From CAIMZW01 sp037142435 (GTDB lineage Bacteria; Actinomycetota; Actinomycetes; Nanopelagicales; Nanopelagicaceae): DNA of 57,205 nucleotides. Below are positions 40,968 through 49,970 of this stretch, piece by piece (position 1 is the stretch's first letter; each line of letters starts with the position of its first letter). Both the position numbers and the translations under genes were made by a program. The DNA lies in the NCBI GenBank assembly GCA_037142435.1, contig JBAXAO010000004.1:1-57205 (forward strand), written 5' to 3'. The notes under the pieces are model-generated. The model did no database searches. It was not told the DNA's origin and saw only the letters and a program-made list of their open reading frames with translations.

Positions 40968-41569
40968 TGATAAGAATAAATTCTATTTCGGTGCACAGAG
41001 GTAACTCTCTCGTTCTTAACCAGTACTCAGCGCAGATTCCTGAAGAAGGCATGACACTACTGACTGGTCCAAACGGCGCTGGAAAAACAACGCTGATCAA
41101 CGCTATTGCTCGGTCCTTGCCACTTTCAGCCGGGAAAATTGAAATATCTGATCGCGATATCGCGCAAGCGTCCGCCAAGGAATTGGCACAATTACGTTCA
41201 GTATCCCCACAACGCAGAACTTTTACTCTCGCTTTCAGTGTCGCCGAGATTTTGAGCTTTATTGATGAAGCAGAACGAAATCAGCATTGGCAATCCACTG
41301 TTGAATCGCTGGGTCTCAATGACATCATGGCTGCGAAAGTCACCGAACTATCAGAAGGACAACAGCAGCGAGTTAGTGTTGCCCTCGCCTTAATCCAAGA
41401 ATCCCATTTCTATTTACTAGATGAGCCGCTTAGCGCTCAGGATTCTCAATTCAAAGAGCGGATTTTGTCGCACCTTAAAATCATTGCAATAAATAAGGGA
41501 GTGCTGGTTGTCAGTCATAACACTGACTCCCTGCACTCCCAATTCGATCAAGAGTTACGACTTAGTTAG
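40967..41569 (+). CDS. hmuV: Heme ABC transporter ATPase
   Basis: 200 residues, shorter than most HmuV proteins (about 250-270) but complete in motifs: Walker A GPNGAGKTTL, signature LSEGQQQRVSVA, Walker B HFYLLDEPLSAQD and switch His (VVSHNTDS). ATG overlaps the permease stop by one base (TAATG). The 3' end overlaps the DEAD-box helicase stop by 4 bp. Confidence 0.85.
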   Translation: MIRINSISVHRGNSLVLNQYSAQIPEEGMTLLTGPNGAGKTTLINAIARSLPLSAGKIEISDRDIAQASAKELAQLRSVSPQRRTFTLAFSVAEILSFIDEAERNQHWQSTVESLGLNDIMAAKVTELSEGQQQRVSVALALIQESHFYLLDEPLSAQDSQFKERILSHLKIIAINKGVLVVSHNTDSLHSQFDQELRLS

Positions 41570-43476
41570 CGTGGTGTGCGCTTACTGGGCGCTGCCTTCT
41601 TAAATCCACCTTTGCGATGTTCAGCAACGAATGGCTTGCCTGACTTCTTGGCAGATCCACCAGCGCGGGCACGTGTGCTGCGCTCGGAAAATTCACCTGA
41701 ACGCTCTTCGGTCTTGGCGCCTGGGCGGGCTACCTTGGCTGGGCGAAATGGACGTTCGGCCTTAGCGGCTTTAAATGGACGCTCACTCTTCTCAGCTTTG
41801 GCTGGACGATTGAACTTCTCGCTCTTTTCAAACTTGTCAGCGCGTGCTGGACGGTCAAATTTGTCGGCCTTGGCTGGACGATTGAACTTGTCATCCTTCT
41901 CAAACTTTGCGGGACGGCTGAACTTTTCAGCCTTCTCAAACTTTGATGGCCGGCTGAACTTTTCGGTGCGAGCTGGCTTTTCAGCGCGTGCTGGACGCTC
42001 GGTGCGATCGATTGGTGCTGGACGATCGGTGCGACCGGTACGAGTTGGACGTTCAAACTTTTCGGTGCGAACTGGGCGAGCTACATATTCGGTACGAGCT
42101 GGACGCTCTTCCCGAACTGGACGCTCGTAGCTTTCATCGCGAGATGGACGCACTGGGCGATCGTTGCGCACTGGGCGCTCGGCGCGAGCCGGACGATCAG
42201 GGCGATCAGAACGATCTGGGCGTGGTCCACTGGAACGACCGCCGCGGAAACCACGATCTCCACCACGACCGCCACGGTCGCTGCGAGATGGCTTCTCCGG
42301 TTCAACAATGACAGGAATACCGGAAGGCTCTTGCGCACCAGTGATGCGGATGAGTTCTTCATCAGATGGTCGGACATAACTTTCCGAGAGCTTTACGCCA
42401 GCACGGGTAGTTAATCCGTAGACGCCCTTCTTCTGCTTGGAGGTAGCCAGGGTTACAACAACACCAGTGGCGCCTGCACGTGCAGTACGGCCTGCGCGGT
42501 GCAAATAATCTTTGTGATCAGCAGGAGCATCGACGTGCACAACGAGAGAAACATCATCAACGTGAATTCCACGAGCAGCTACATCTGTGGCAACAAGAGC
42601 TGAAGCGCGACCATCTTTGAATGCGGCAAGTACGCGGGTGCGCTGTCCTTGAGATTTTCCACCGTGTAGCACTCCGACTGGAACGCCCTTCTGCAACATC
42701 TTGTCAGCCAACTTGTCAGCACCATGCTTGGTGCGAACGAAGAAGATAGTGCGACCTTCACGAGCAGCAATTTGCGTGGAAATCAAGTCTTTGTGAGCTT
42801 GATCCATAATCAAAACGTGGTGGAGCATGTCGGCCGAACGTGACTTCTCATTTTCCAACGAATGGGTAATTGGATTTTTTAAGAAGCGCTTTACCAAAGT
42901 ATCGACATCGCGATCCAAGGTAGCGCTAAATAACATTCTTTGACCGTCGTCCATGGTTAATCCAAGGATCTCTTTTACGACAGGCAAGAAGCCCATATCG
43001 GCCATTTGATCGGCTTCGTCGAGAACGGTGATTTCAACTTCATCAAGTTCGATGTGGCGCTTCTCTAGCAAATCGATGAGACGACCAGGAGTAGCAACAA
43101 TGATGGGGACGCCGCGCTTGAGCGCTTGAATCTGTCCGGTGTAAGAAAGTCCACCAGCGACTACTTGGGAGTTAAGGTTGACGCGACGAGCCAAAGGGGC
43201 GATGACATCATTGATCTGCATCGCGAGTTCGCGAGTAGGAGCAAGAATTAAACCCAATGGGTGGTGTGGGTCAGCAGTTTTGCCAGCGAGACGAGTAAGC
43301 ATCGCCAAGCCAAAGGCCAACGTCTTACCAGAACCAGTTTGTCCACGACCAAGAATGTCGCGGCCAGAAATGGCTTCGGGCAGGGTTGCGGTTTGGATAG
43401 GGAAAGGGGCTGAAATACCTTCAGCATCGAGCGCCTGTACCAGCGCAGAGTGAACACCTAAATCTTTAAATGACAT
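41566..43476 (-). CDS. DEAD-box RNA helicase with long basic repeat tail
   Basis: 636 residues from ATG 43476; the frame stays open upstream to 43551 but the MSFKDLGVHSALVQAL start fits the family. Core (about 1-370): Q motif FPIQTATLPEAI, motif I GQTGSGKT, PTRELA, VLDEADQMADMGF, SAT, and the RecA2 motifs VATDVAARGIHV and HRAGRTARA. The C-terminal about 225 residues are a low-complexity tail of Arg/Lys/Pro/Phe repeats, first RGGRGGDRGFRGG, then many copies of DRPxRxER and KFxRPAK. Such tails bind RNA. Likely roles are ribosome assembly or cold-dependent RNA unwinding (CshA/DeaD group). Confidence 0.92.
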   Translation of the reverse strand: MSFKDLGVHSALVQALDAEGISAPFPIQTATLPEAISGRDILGRGQTGSGKTLAFGLAMLTRLAGKTADPHHPLGLILAPTRELAMQINDVIAPLARRVNLNSQVVAGGLSYTGQIQALKRGVPIIVATPGRLIDLLEKRHIELDEVEITVLDEADQMADMGFLPVVKEILGLTMDDGQRMLFSATLDRDVDTLVKRFLKNPITHSLENEKSRSADMLHHVLIMDQAHKDLISTQIAAREGRTIFFVRTKHGADKLADKMLQKGVPVGVLHGGKSQGQRTRVLAAFKDGRASALVATDVAARGIHVDDVSLVVHVDAPADHKDYLHRAGRTARAGATGVVVTLATSKQKKGVYGLTTRAGVKLSESYVRPSDEELIRITGAQEPSGIPVIVEPEKPSRSDRGGRGGDRGFRGGRSSGPRPDRSDRPDRPARAERPVRNDRPVRPSRDESYERPVREERPARTEYVARPVRTEKFERPTRTGRTDRPAPIDRTERPARAEKPARTEKFSRPSKFEKAEKFSRPAKFEKDDKFNRPAKADKFDRPARADKFEKSEKFNRPAKAEKSERPFKAAKAERPFRPAKVARPGAKTEERSGEFSERSTRARAGGSAKKSGKPFVAEHRKGGFKKAAPSKRTPR

Positions 43477-43554
43477 GGATCTACCAATCGAGACATCAAG
43501 CGTGTCTCGAGATGATCCGATTTCGATCAAATTATTAGCTAAGACTCGCAAGTA

Positions 43555-43571
43555 GAACGCATTTTGCGTTC
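43555..43571. other. Short perfect hairpin between DUF6941 and helicase genes
   Basis: GAACGCA-TTT-TGCGTTC, in the 175-bp gap downstream of the DUF6941-like gene. No T-run on either side; it may be a weak terminator or part of the helicase leader. The rest of this gap holds an AT-rich stretch (aaattattagct at 43529) that could be the helicase promoter. Confidence 0.4.
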
Positions 43572-43651
43572 TTATGGGGAGTGCTGCGGTTGCAACAACT
43601 GGCTAAGGGTAACCGATGCTCTGAACTTTCCCCAAATCGGGCAGTTAATGG

Positions 43652-44044
43652 CTATCTAATTACAAATGCCACGCTCTCGGTGGAGTCATCGATCTCTAAT
43701 TGCCACTCGTATCGACCAGATGCCAATGAAAGATTATTGATATTGAGCGCCATGGGGAAAGAAATTGGAGCGCCTTCAGGATGACCCGGAGGGCGTCCGA
43801 CTTCAATTTGCCCCGCGGTTCCGACGACATTTCCGGCATCATCTGCAATGGAATTTCCGTCTTCGTTGACTAACTTCAAGGACCAATTCAACTTCTTGTT
43901 GGTCGATGTCCAAGGAATTTCTGCTTTGACCGCGACAGACATGGCGGGGATCGGTGAACCAGCAACATCCCAGCCACCACCCAAAATGAAGAGCTTTCCA
44001 TTTACTTCTTGAGCAGCATCGGCCAAAATCATAAATATCTTCAT
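43652..44044 (-). CDS. DUF6941-like conserved protein
   Basis: 130 residues, no signal or membrane span. Starts MKIFMILADAAQEVNGKLFILGGGWDVAG, the typical beginning of a small actinobacterial family of beta-sandwich proteins of unknown role (DUF6941 as I recall). C-terminal GRYEWQLEIDD. ATG has GAAGGGA about 8 nt upstream; TAGAGT about 30 nt upstream may be its -10. Confidence 0.7.
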   Translation of the reverse strand: MKIFMILADAAQEVNGKLFILGGGWDVAGSPIPAMSVAVKAEIPWTSTNKKLNWSLKLVNEDGNSIADDAGNVVGTAGQIEVGRPPGHPEGAPISFPMALNINNLSLASGRYEWQLEIDDSTESVAFVIR

Positions 44045-44071
44045 GTGGATCCCTTCGACTGTCCGCTAACT

Positions 44072-44707
44072 CTAGCGCGGAGATGTAAAGAGCAACCCAA
44101 CCGCCAGAACTAATATTCCCGCAGCGGAGAGTGCGGTAAGTGAACGACGAATTTTTGGCCTCGCCAGAAATACCGACGCCTTATCCACTGCCTTAATCAG
44201 CGATCCATACCAAGCGGTCGAAACGCTAGCCTGCACCAAGCTAAGGAGAAATATTCCCCAACCTAGAGAAAAATTCTTTGGTACAAATTGGGGGATAAAG
44301 GCGACTGCAAAGACGGCTGCCTTCACATTGGTGAGGTTAGTCAAGAGGCCTAAACGATAAGCAGAAAGAAAGCTCGTTTTTGCCTTGCCCGTGAAATCAA
44401 ATTTTCCAAACTCATTCTTAAGTTGCAAAAGAGTCTGCATGGCCAGTCCTACCAAGAACGCGACTCCGGCGTATTTGAGAATGGAGAAGGCTAGATGTGA
44501 CTTAGCAAATATGGCCGATAGACCAATTCCAGAAAGCGATCCCCAAACAATCAAACCTGAAGCATTTCCTAATACTGAGTAAAAAGCGGCGCGCGGTCCA
44601 CCAATCAGGCTCTGCCGCAAAACCATAGCCACGCCTTGCCCAGGAACCACTGCAAGTAAGAGTGCGGTCAACGCAAAGGCAGGTGCAACGCGCAAGAGAT
44701 CTAGCAA
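44072..44707 (-). CDS. LysE-family exporter
   Basis: 211 residues, about six spans. VPGQGVAMVLRQSLIGGPRAAFYSVLGNASGLIVW near the N terminus carries the LysE/RhtB signature (PG-x8-GxxAG). LTNLTNVKAAVFAVAFIPQFV in the middle is also typical. Amino-acid efflux is the family role; substrate unknown. Starts next to the gatD stop, one base away, so it is in the murT-gatD operon. Confidence 0.85.
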   Translation of the reverse strand: MLDLLRVAPAFALTALLLAVVPGQGVAMVLRQSLIGGPRAAFYSVLGNASGLIVWGSLSGIGLSAIFAKSHLAFSILKYAGVAFLVGLAMQTLLQLKNEFGKFDFTGKAKTSFLSAYRLGLLTNLTNVKAAVFAVAFIPQFVPKNFSLGWGIFLLSLVQASVSTAWYGSLIKAVDKASVFLARPKIRRSLTALSAAGILVLAVGLLFTSPR

Positions 44708-44708
44708 G

Positions 44709-45398
44709 TTACTTGGTTACCTTCCGACGCCACTGGGCATATTCAATGGCCAAGTCATCTGAATATTTCATTTCGGAATCAGTTGCATTAGTTAGCAGGT
44801 GATCTGCAAATTCAGGATTTCTTGCTAACAACGGACCGTGAAGATATGTGCCGTAGATATTGCCAGAAATTGCTCCATCTAGGTTTGAGTAGCCATTTCC
44901 GTTACCTACTAACACTTTTCCAAAGGGTTGCACCGAAGAACCGATCTCGGTGGCACCTCCGTGATTTTCAAAACCAGTAAATTCACAATCGAGAATCGTC
45001 GAGGCAACTTTGATATCTCCGACAAAACGAGATTTTCCTGGGGTGGTTGTGACTTCGAGCAGACCCAAACCGGAAATGACTTCACCCTGACCATTGGTGA
45101 AACTCTCGCCAATAATTTGAAACCCAGCACAGATCGCCAGCAGCGTCGCACCTCGCTCAACAGCTCGGCTCAGTGAACCAGTCTCTTTCAGGGCCATTAA
45201 TGAAAGCGATTGAGCGGCGTCTTCTGCCCCGCCCATCAGGTAAATATCTGCCGATTCTGGCAGTTTTTCGCGGAAGGAGACATCGACGATTTCAGCGCCA
45301 ATTCCATTGAGATGCGCCCGGAAAGCTAAAACATCAGCATTGCCACGATCACCGTACGTACCAAGTAACTCGTTATGAATGCGAACAATGGTCAGCAT
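44709..45398 (-). CDS. gatD: Lipid II isoglutaminyl synthase, glutamine amidotransferase subunit GatD
   Basis: 229 residues of the CobB/CobQ-like class I amidotransferase family. Nucleophile Cys in LLAICAGFQIIGESF (about residue 92) and the catalytic His in YLHGPLLARNPEFAD. It supplies ammonia to MurT for amidating the D-Glu of lipid II. Its ATG shares one base with the murT stop (TAATG), and the two always act as a complex. Confidence 0.92.
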   Translation of the reverse strand: MLTIVRIHNELLGTYGDRGNADVLAFRAHLNGIGAEIVDVSFREKLPESADIYLMGGAEDAAQSLSLMALKETGSLSRAVERGATLLAICAGFQIIGESFTNGQGEVISGLGLLEVTTTPGKSRFVGDIKVASTILDCEFTGFENHGGATEIGSSVQPFGKVLVGNGNGYSNLDGAISGNIYGTYLHGPLLARNPEFADHLLTNATDSEMKYSDDLAIEYAQWRRKVTK

Positions 45399-46525
45399 TA
45401 TTTGCTCAACTCAAAAAAGGCGGTGTAAGCAGATAGGACTTGAACCTGATCGCCTGTACGGAAATACCCCATCGCCGAATCGAAGTCCGATGCATGTACC
45501 GAAGTTATTCCCTCTACGTGGAGACGATATTGAATGTCCAATGCGCGTTCGCCAGTGACAACAATTTTTCTACCTTGAAGAATTTCAAAAGAAACATCAA
45601 ATAGCCAAGAAGTATCAATGCCGTCTACTTCTCGAGAATTGAGAATGAGAATTACGTTTTGAGAAGTGACTCCACGCAGCGCTTCTGTCCAGGAAGCTGG
45701 ATTCTTGGTGAGCCGAATATCCGCATGTACTCCTCGAACTTCGCGGACAATAGTGCGCTCTAGTTCCCCAAGGGACGGTTCCAGATATGGTGCTGCTATT
45801 AAAGAACCTGCGATATTAGCCAGAGCTGCGTTGCGGGCAGAGGCATCAGCGGCTACAAGTAAACGGTCGTAAACTCGATTTGTTAATCCGCAATCCGAGT
45901 CGTAAACGCCCTCTTTCCAAGTTAGGTACGAACCACACTTGGGGCAGACCGCACCATCGGGGTGTGAGCGGCCACCGAACGAAACCCTAATAACACTTTT
46001 GGCGGTACTGGTTGCGTAATTAACATAAGGATCATCGATGTCCACAACAAAGGTGGTCTCGTCAGCAACATCAGCAATCTCGTGCCATTTATCTGCAACA
46101 CGTTTTACTTCATGCATGCGATGAAGTTGATCTCGAGTTAGATTGAGAAGAACAACTACTTTTGGATTGGTCTGAGCTAAAACTGAAGGCAAATGCAGTT
46201 CATCTATTTCCAGAACGGCATATTCATCAGGTTTCATAAGGGAACTTGCGATTCCCCAATTCAAATTGGAGCCACTTTGGCTAGTTGCAACGCTGCCCTT
46301 TTGTTCGACAATTCGCTTTAGGAAGCGAGTGGTACTGGTTTTCCCGTTGGTGCCGCTGACAAGAAAGATAGTTCGTCCGGGCGCTAATTCTGAGATAGCG
46401 GTCGGGCGCAGAGCTAAAAGAACACGACCAGAAATGGTTTCGCCGGATTTTCTTGCAAAGGTTCGTGATGCCCAGCCAGACACTAAAGCGATAAGGACTG
46501 CACGCTTTAATCCCCGATGTGGCAT
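45398..46525 (-). CDS. murT: Lipid II isoglutaminyl synthase, Mur ligase subunit MurT
   Basis: 375 residues from ATG 46525 (AGAGAG just upstream). A GTG at 46558 is in frame but would lie inside tRNA-Thr and is rejected. Mur ligase fold with P-loop VSGTNGKTSTTRFL and, after the central domain, a Cys4 zinc ribbon CPKCGSYLTW...DSDCG that is specific to MurT. The C-terminal DUF1727 domain contacts GatD. ATP-dependent amidation of lipid II glutamate, on the cytosolic face. Confidence 0.93.
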   Translation of the reverse strand: MPHRGLKRAVLIALVSGWASRTFARKSGETISGRVLLALRPTAISELAPGRTIFLVSGTNGKTSTTRFLKRIVEQKGSVATSQSGSNLNWGIASSLMKPDEYAVLEIDELHLPSVLAQTNPKVVVLLNLTRDQLHRMHEVKRVADKWHEIADVADETTFVVDIDDPYVNYATSTAKSVIRVSFGGRSHPDGAVCPKCGSYLTWKEGVYDSDCGLTNRVYDRLLVAADASARNAALANIAGSLIAAPYLEPSLGELERTIVREVRGVHADIRLTKNPASWTEALRGVTSQNVILILNSREVDGIDTSWLFDVSFEILQGRKIVVTGERALDIQYRLHVEGITSVHASDFDSAMGYFRTGDQVQVLSAYTAFFELSK

Positions 46526-46552
46526 CTGCTCTCTCTTCTTTAAGTTAGTTCG

Positions 46553-46625
46553 AGCCACCTGTGAGAGTCGAACTCACGACCTACGCTTTACGAGAGCGTC
46601 GCTCTACCGACTGAGCTAAGGCGGC
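46553..46625 (-). tRNA. tRNA-Thr(CGT)
   Basis: Minus strand. Acceptor GCCGCCT/AGGTGGC with one G-T pair, D-arm GCTC/GAGC, anticodon stem ACGCT/AGCGT with loop CTCGTAA (anticodon CGT, reading ACG), T-arm GTGAG/CTCAC with TTCGACT loop, discriminator T. CCA is not encoded, unlike tRNA-Ser in this window. It lies directly upstream of murT. Confidence 0.95.
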
Positions 46626-46641
46626 GGGTGGTGCTTACAAA

Positions 46642-47286
46642 CTAATCTAGACGAATTGTTCCAGTAGGTGTGGCGAGATGGATAGCAACCACACCAGTGA
46701 TGCCATCATTCTCTTCAACATCAACCCATTCGATATTGATACCTTCAAGTGCGGTTGAGATATCGGTACCTAGCCAGTTTTCTATAGTTTCAACATCGCC
46801 AGCTATTTCAATCTTTTCAATTTCAGCAACGGCTTTGCCATCTGCCGAGGGGTGGTCATCTGAAGTCCACTCGATAAAGAACGGAAGTTGGGCATCATAA
46901 ATCGTGGCGAGCACGCCGATCTGCTTCCAATGTAAGTCCGTGCCGTCAGGGCGCTTGCGATGTCCTTCAGCAGATTCGCGACCAAGACGAGATTCGATGG
47001 CGGCGATATCTTCAGTAGAAACAACCCATGTGAGCCATCCGCCACCTTCGTTCGCACGCTTAGAAACAGCCTGACCAAATGGCGTCTGATCTGCAGCGGG
47101 GTGATTGAGTGGGCAAACAACCTCTAGGTAGTGACCGTTTTTCAGAGGTAAAGTGAAATTTCGCGTTCCGAAGCGTGGGTGGATACCGCCATCGACAAAG
47201 GCCGAGCCAAGTCTGGAACCCAACCGTTGAACGACATCAACGAGTTGGTCATGTGAGGCAACATAGGAGACGTGGTCTAAACGCAT
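46642..47286 (-). CDS. VOC/glyoxalase-like domain protein
   Basis: 214 residues. Starts MRLDHVSYVASHDQL, with GNHYLEVV-type (KNGHYLEVVCPLNHP) and FFIEWTSDDHPS strands, as in the glyoxalase-like (PF13468-type) family of actinobacteria. A second half-repeat (about 140-214) lacks obvious metal ligands. Function unknown. Single gene between tRNA-Thr and the hydrolase operon. Confidence 0.72.
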   Translation of the reverse strand: MRLDHVSYVASHDQLVDVVQRLGSRLGSAFVDGGIHPRFGTRNFTLPLKNGHYLEVVCPLNHPAADQTPFGQAVSKRANEGGGWLTWVVSTEDIAAIESRLGRESAEGHRKRPDGTDLHWKQIGVLATIYDAQLPFFIEWTSDDHPSADGKAVAEIEKIEIAGDVETIENWLGTDISTALEGINIEWVDVEENDGITGVVAIHLATPTGTIRLD

Positions 47287-47313
47287 AAGTAAATCTTGCC
47301 CTATCTCGGGGAG

Positions 47314-47336
47314 TGCTTTTTACCATCGAAAAAGCA
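47314..47336 (-). terminator. Hairpin at the end of the topA-tmk-holB-hydrolase run
   Basis: TGCTTTTT, 7-nt loop, AAAAAGCA: a perfect 8-bp stem starting 2 bp after the hydrolase stop. Runs of T and A lie in the stem itself and no T-run follows, so termination strength is uncertain. It lies just upstream of the VOC gene start. Confidence 0.5.
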
Positions 47337-47338
47337 GG

Positions 47339-48814
47339 CTATGCGCTGCACGACACCGGTTCGGCGGGGGTTTTGCCCGTTAGGAAGTAGGCATCGACCT
47401 TGGAGTCAATGCAGGAACTGCCGCGGTTGTGGCCAGTATGGCCATCGCCATTAAAGGTGAGCAGGGAAGAACTCAAGAAAGCTTTATGGAGCGAGAGCGC
47501 CCATTCGTAGGGCGTGGCAGGGTCGGCGGTGACGCCAATGATCAAGATAGGGGGGGTTTTGAGGCCTGAGAGCGGCTTGGGAAAGGCAACCACACCCGTG
47601 GACCAGTAATGGCAGGTTAAACCAGCGAAGGTAAGGAAGGGTCCGAATATTGGGGCGGTTTTAGCAAAAAAAGGTTCATCGGCCTTGATCTGAGCCAGAG
47701 TCCGAGAGTCTCGAAAATCAAGGCAACTGATGACTTGGCTAATATCATCTTGGTTATCGGTGTAATGGCCATTCGCGTCCCTGTGGGAATACTCATCCGC
47801 CAGATCCAACAAGAGTTGACCTTTGGAATTTGTAATTGCTTTCAGCAGGGCCGGCTCCAACCTGGGCCAGCCTGCCTGAGGGTCGTATAAGGCAGATGCA
47901 ACTGCGGTAATCAGCAAAGCTGGCGTAACAATCCTGTGGTTGTCACCACTTATCGGCCGAACTTCGGCTTGTGACAATAGTTTTACTAACTGAGCTTTTG
48001 TAACGGTTTTGGATTGTTTAAAGAAATCATCAAGAGCTAAATCGAAACCCCGCGCTTGAACCAAATTTTGATTTCGGATTGAAACATTGGGATCAACCGC
48101 ACCATCGAGAACAAAACGACCTACATGTTGAGGGTACAACGAAGCATAGAGAGTTCCTAAAAATGTCCCGTAACTTTTTCCTAGATAATTCAATTTATCT
48201 TCGCCCATTGCACTGCGCAAAATTTCCATATCTTTAGCGGTCTCAACCGTGCTGTAGTGACCCAATCTTTTTCCCGCAACTTTCGCACAGGCAGTAGCAA
48301 ACATTTTGGCTGCAGAAATGAGTTGGGCCTCAAGCGCAGCGGAACCGGCTTTACCATCGCTGGCCAAATAAATATCTTCTTGCTTATCAGAAAGGCAGCG
48401 GATCGGATCAGAGAGATTTACTCCCCTAGGATCAAATCCGACGATATCAAATCTTTGATTTATTTCTTGAGAAACTATGTACTCGGCGTTATAGGCATAG
48501 TCAAAGCCAGAGCCTCCTGGGCCTCCTGGATTAACAACGATAGACCCAATGCGTTTTGCTGGGTTAGTTGCCTCGTGCTTGAGAACTTTGAGATGAAAGA
48601 AATCTTTCCCCAAATGGTTGTAGTCAACTGGCACCTTTAACGTCGCACATTTAAAAGATGAATAACAAACTTCCCAGTTTAATTTCTGGTTCTGAAGTTC
48701 TTTCAATGTGTAACTCTGTTGGAAAAAACCGCGCACCGAAGGGGTTACGCCAGCTATCAGTAATAACGCTACAAATAGCGGAATTAGCAGGCTTTTCAAG
48801 GGTTTGCGGATCAT
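47339..48814 (-). CDS. Secreted alpha/beta-hydrolase, tripeptidyl aminopeptidase (TAP) type
   Basis: 491 residues. N-terminal span or signal (8-28). Oxyanion segment VVNPGGPGGSGFDY (93-106), nucleophile Ser214 in LGKSYGTFLG, and catalytic His in GDGHTGHNRG near the C terminus. C-terminal TAP-like domain with paired Cys (RGSSCIDSK...PVSCSA). Related Streptomyces enzymes cut tripeptides from N termini; the substrate here is unknown. ATG overlaps the holB stop (ATGA), as in other actinobacteria where this hydrolase ends the holB operon. Confidence 0.88.
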   Translation of the reverse strand: MIRKPLKSLLIPLFVALLLIAGVTPSVRGFFQQSYTLKELQNQKLNWEVCYSSFKCATLKVPVDYNHLGKDFFHLKVLKHEATNPAKRIGSIVVNPGGPGGSGFDYAYNAEYIVSQEINQRFDIVGFDPRGVNLSDPIRCLSDKQEDIYLASDGKAGSAALEAQLISAAKMFATACAKVAGKRLGHYSTVETAKDMEILRSAMGEDKLNYLGKSYGTFLGTLYASLYPQHVGRFVLDGAVDPNVSIRNQNLVQARGFDLALDDFFKQSKTVTKAQLVKLLSQAEVRPISGDNHRIVTPALLITAVASALYDPQAGWPRLEPALLKAITNSKGQLLLDLADEYSHRDANGHYTDNQDDISQVISCLDFRDSRTLAQIKADEPFFAKTAPIFGPFLTFAGLTCHYWSTGVVAFPKPLSGLKTPPILIIGVTADPATPYEWALSLHKAFLSSSLLTFNGDGHTGHNRGSSCIDSKVDAYFLTGKTPAEPVSCSA

Positions 48815-49965
48815 CTCAACTGCACCATCAGCGCTTCAATCGACAAAAGTGTATTGGCATTGTGTCCCAGATTTGTTCTGGTCCGCATAATTGCTTCGAT
48901 CTTTGCCAATGTATGTTCTGGAGTCGTTACCCCGGCAAGACGATAAATTTCAACAGCCATATCTGAGTTAATAATTGCGTCAGAAACATCTACACCTTGA
49001 GATTGCACCAACAAAATATCGCGATAGAAAGAAGCGATATCCAGAAGAGCGCGATCCAAAAAGTCTCGAACCATTCGGGTAGAGCGCGACTTCTGTTCCT
49101 TTTCTAATTCCTTGACGGCTTTTGAGCCACCTTGGGATAACTTGGATCCAGTCTGTCCCCAAGCCTCTTTTAAATCATGAATTTCTTTGTCATCGCGTTT
49201 TTCGGCTTCTTCCTCCGCTTCTTTCTTCGCTGCATCAACCAAGAGTTGTGCTGCTTTGTATGCCGAAGAGATATCTGAGATAGCCATTGGAAGTTTGAGG
49301 ATTGCTGTTCGTCGATCGCGAGCTTCTTGGCTTCGGGCTAGATATCGAGCACGTCCAACATGGCCTTGAGAGGCTCGGGCGGCGAACTCGGCCATACTTT
49401 GAGAAACCTCTTCACGTTGAAGGAGGTCGGAAACTGCCCGCGAGGATGGGGTACGCAACGTTAAATTTCTGGTTCGAGACCTAATGGTTGGCAGAACATC
49501 TGAAAGCGTTGGAGCACAGAGCAGCCATACAGTTCTTAGTCCAGGTTCTTCGACTGCTTTCAAGAGTGCGTTGGCAGCAGATTCGGTTAAACGATCTGCA
49601 TCCTCAATAATCACAACACGATACGTGGCAACCGATGGTGACCACGATGCCCTGACGATGAGCTCCCGAATTTCATCAATCTTGATAGAAAGTCCTTCGG
49701 TGCGTATAAGTTCAACATCAGCGTGTGCGCCGGAGAGCGCCGTTGTGCAGTGATTACATTGCCCGCAACCGGAATCTGGGCATACCAATGCGGCAGCAAA
49801 TGCCAGCGCGGCGTTCGAGCGGCCAGATCCTGGCGGCCCTGTAAATAACCAAGCATGAGTCATGGCTTGAGTCTCATCAGTACTGTCTTTGGCTGACTTT
49901 GTCGCCTCTTGCAGGATTTCAATGACAGGTGCTTGATCGATCAGGTTCGAAAATACCTCAAACAT
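48811..49965 (-). CDS. holB: DNA polymerase III subunit delta'
   Basis: 384 residues, clamp-loader AAA+ fold. P-loop region is FTGPPGSGRSNAA, where Arg replaces the catalytic Lys, as expected for a delta' that does not hydrolyse ATP. Zinc site of four Cys in CPDSGCGQCNHC. RLTESAANALLKAVEEP and PTIRSRTRNL (SRC-like) follow. An insertion of charged coiled-coil type (about 245-290, KKEAEEEAEKRDDKE) separates the AAA+ part from the collar domain. Six nt after the MFS-tmk gene. Confidence 0.92.
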   Translation of the reverse strand: MFEVFSNLIDQAPVIEILQEATKSAKDSTDETQAMTHAWLFTGPPGSGRSNAALAFAAALVCPDSGCGQCNHCTTALSGAHADVELIRTEGLSIKIDEIRELIVRASWSPSVATYRVVIIEDADRLTESAANALLKAVEEPGLRTVWLLCAPTLSDVLPTIRSRTRNLTLRTPSSRAVSDLLQREEVSQSMAEFAARASQGHVGRARYLARSQEARDRRTAILKLPMAISDISSAYKAAQLLVDAAKKEAEEEAEKRDDKEIHDLKEAWGQTGSKLSQGGSKAVKELEKEQKSRSTRMVRDFLDRALLDIASFYRDILLVQSQGVDVSDAIINSDMAVEIYRLAGVTTPEHTLAKIEAIMRTRTNLGHNANTLLSIEALMVQLR

Positions 49966-49970
49966 AGAAC

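Noticed and set aside
41576..42130. Plus-strand frame of 184 codons and repeat-like DNA suggestive of a CRISPR array
   Set aside because: The repeats are the coding repeats of the helicase tail; units vary in length and sequence and there are no unique spacers.
46526..46558. GTG start of murT at 46558
   Set aside because: It would start inside tRNA-Thr; ATG 46525 has a good Shine-Dalgarno and the usual N terminus.
48811..49965. Loss of the Walker A lysine in holB as a defect
   Set aside because: Delta' subunits need not hydrolyse ATP and often have degenerate P-loops.
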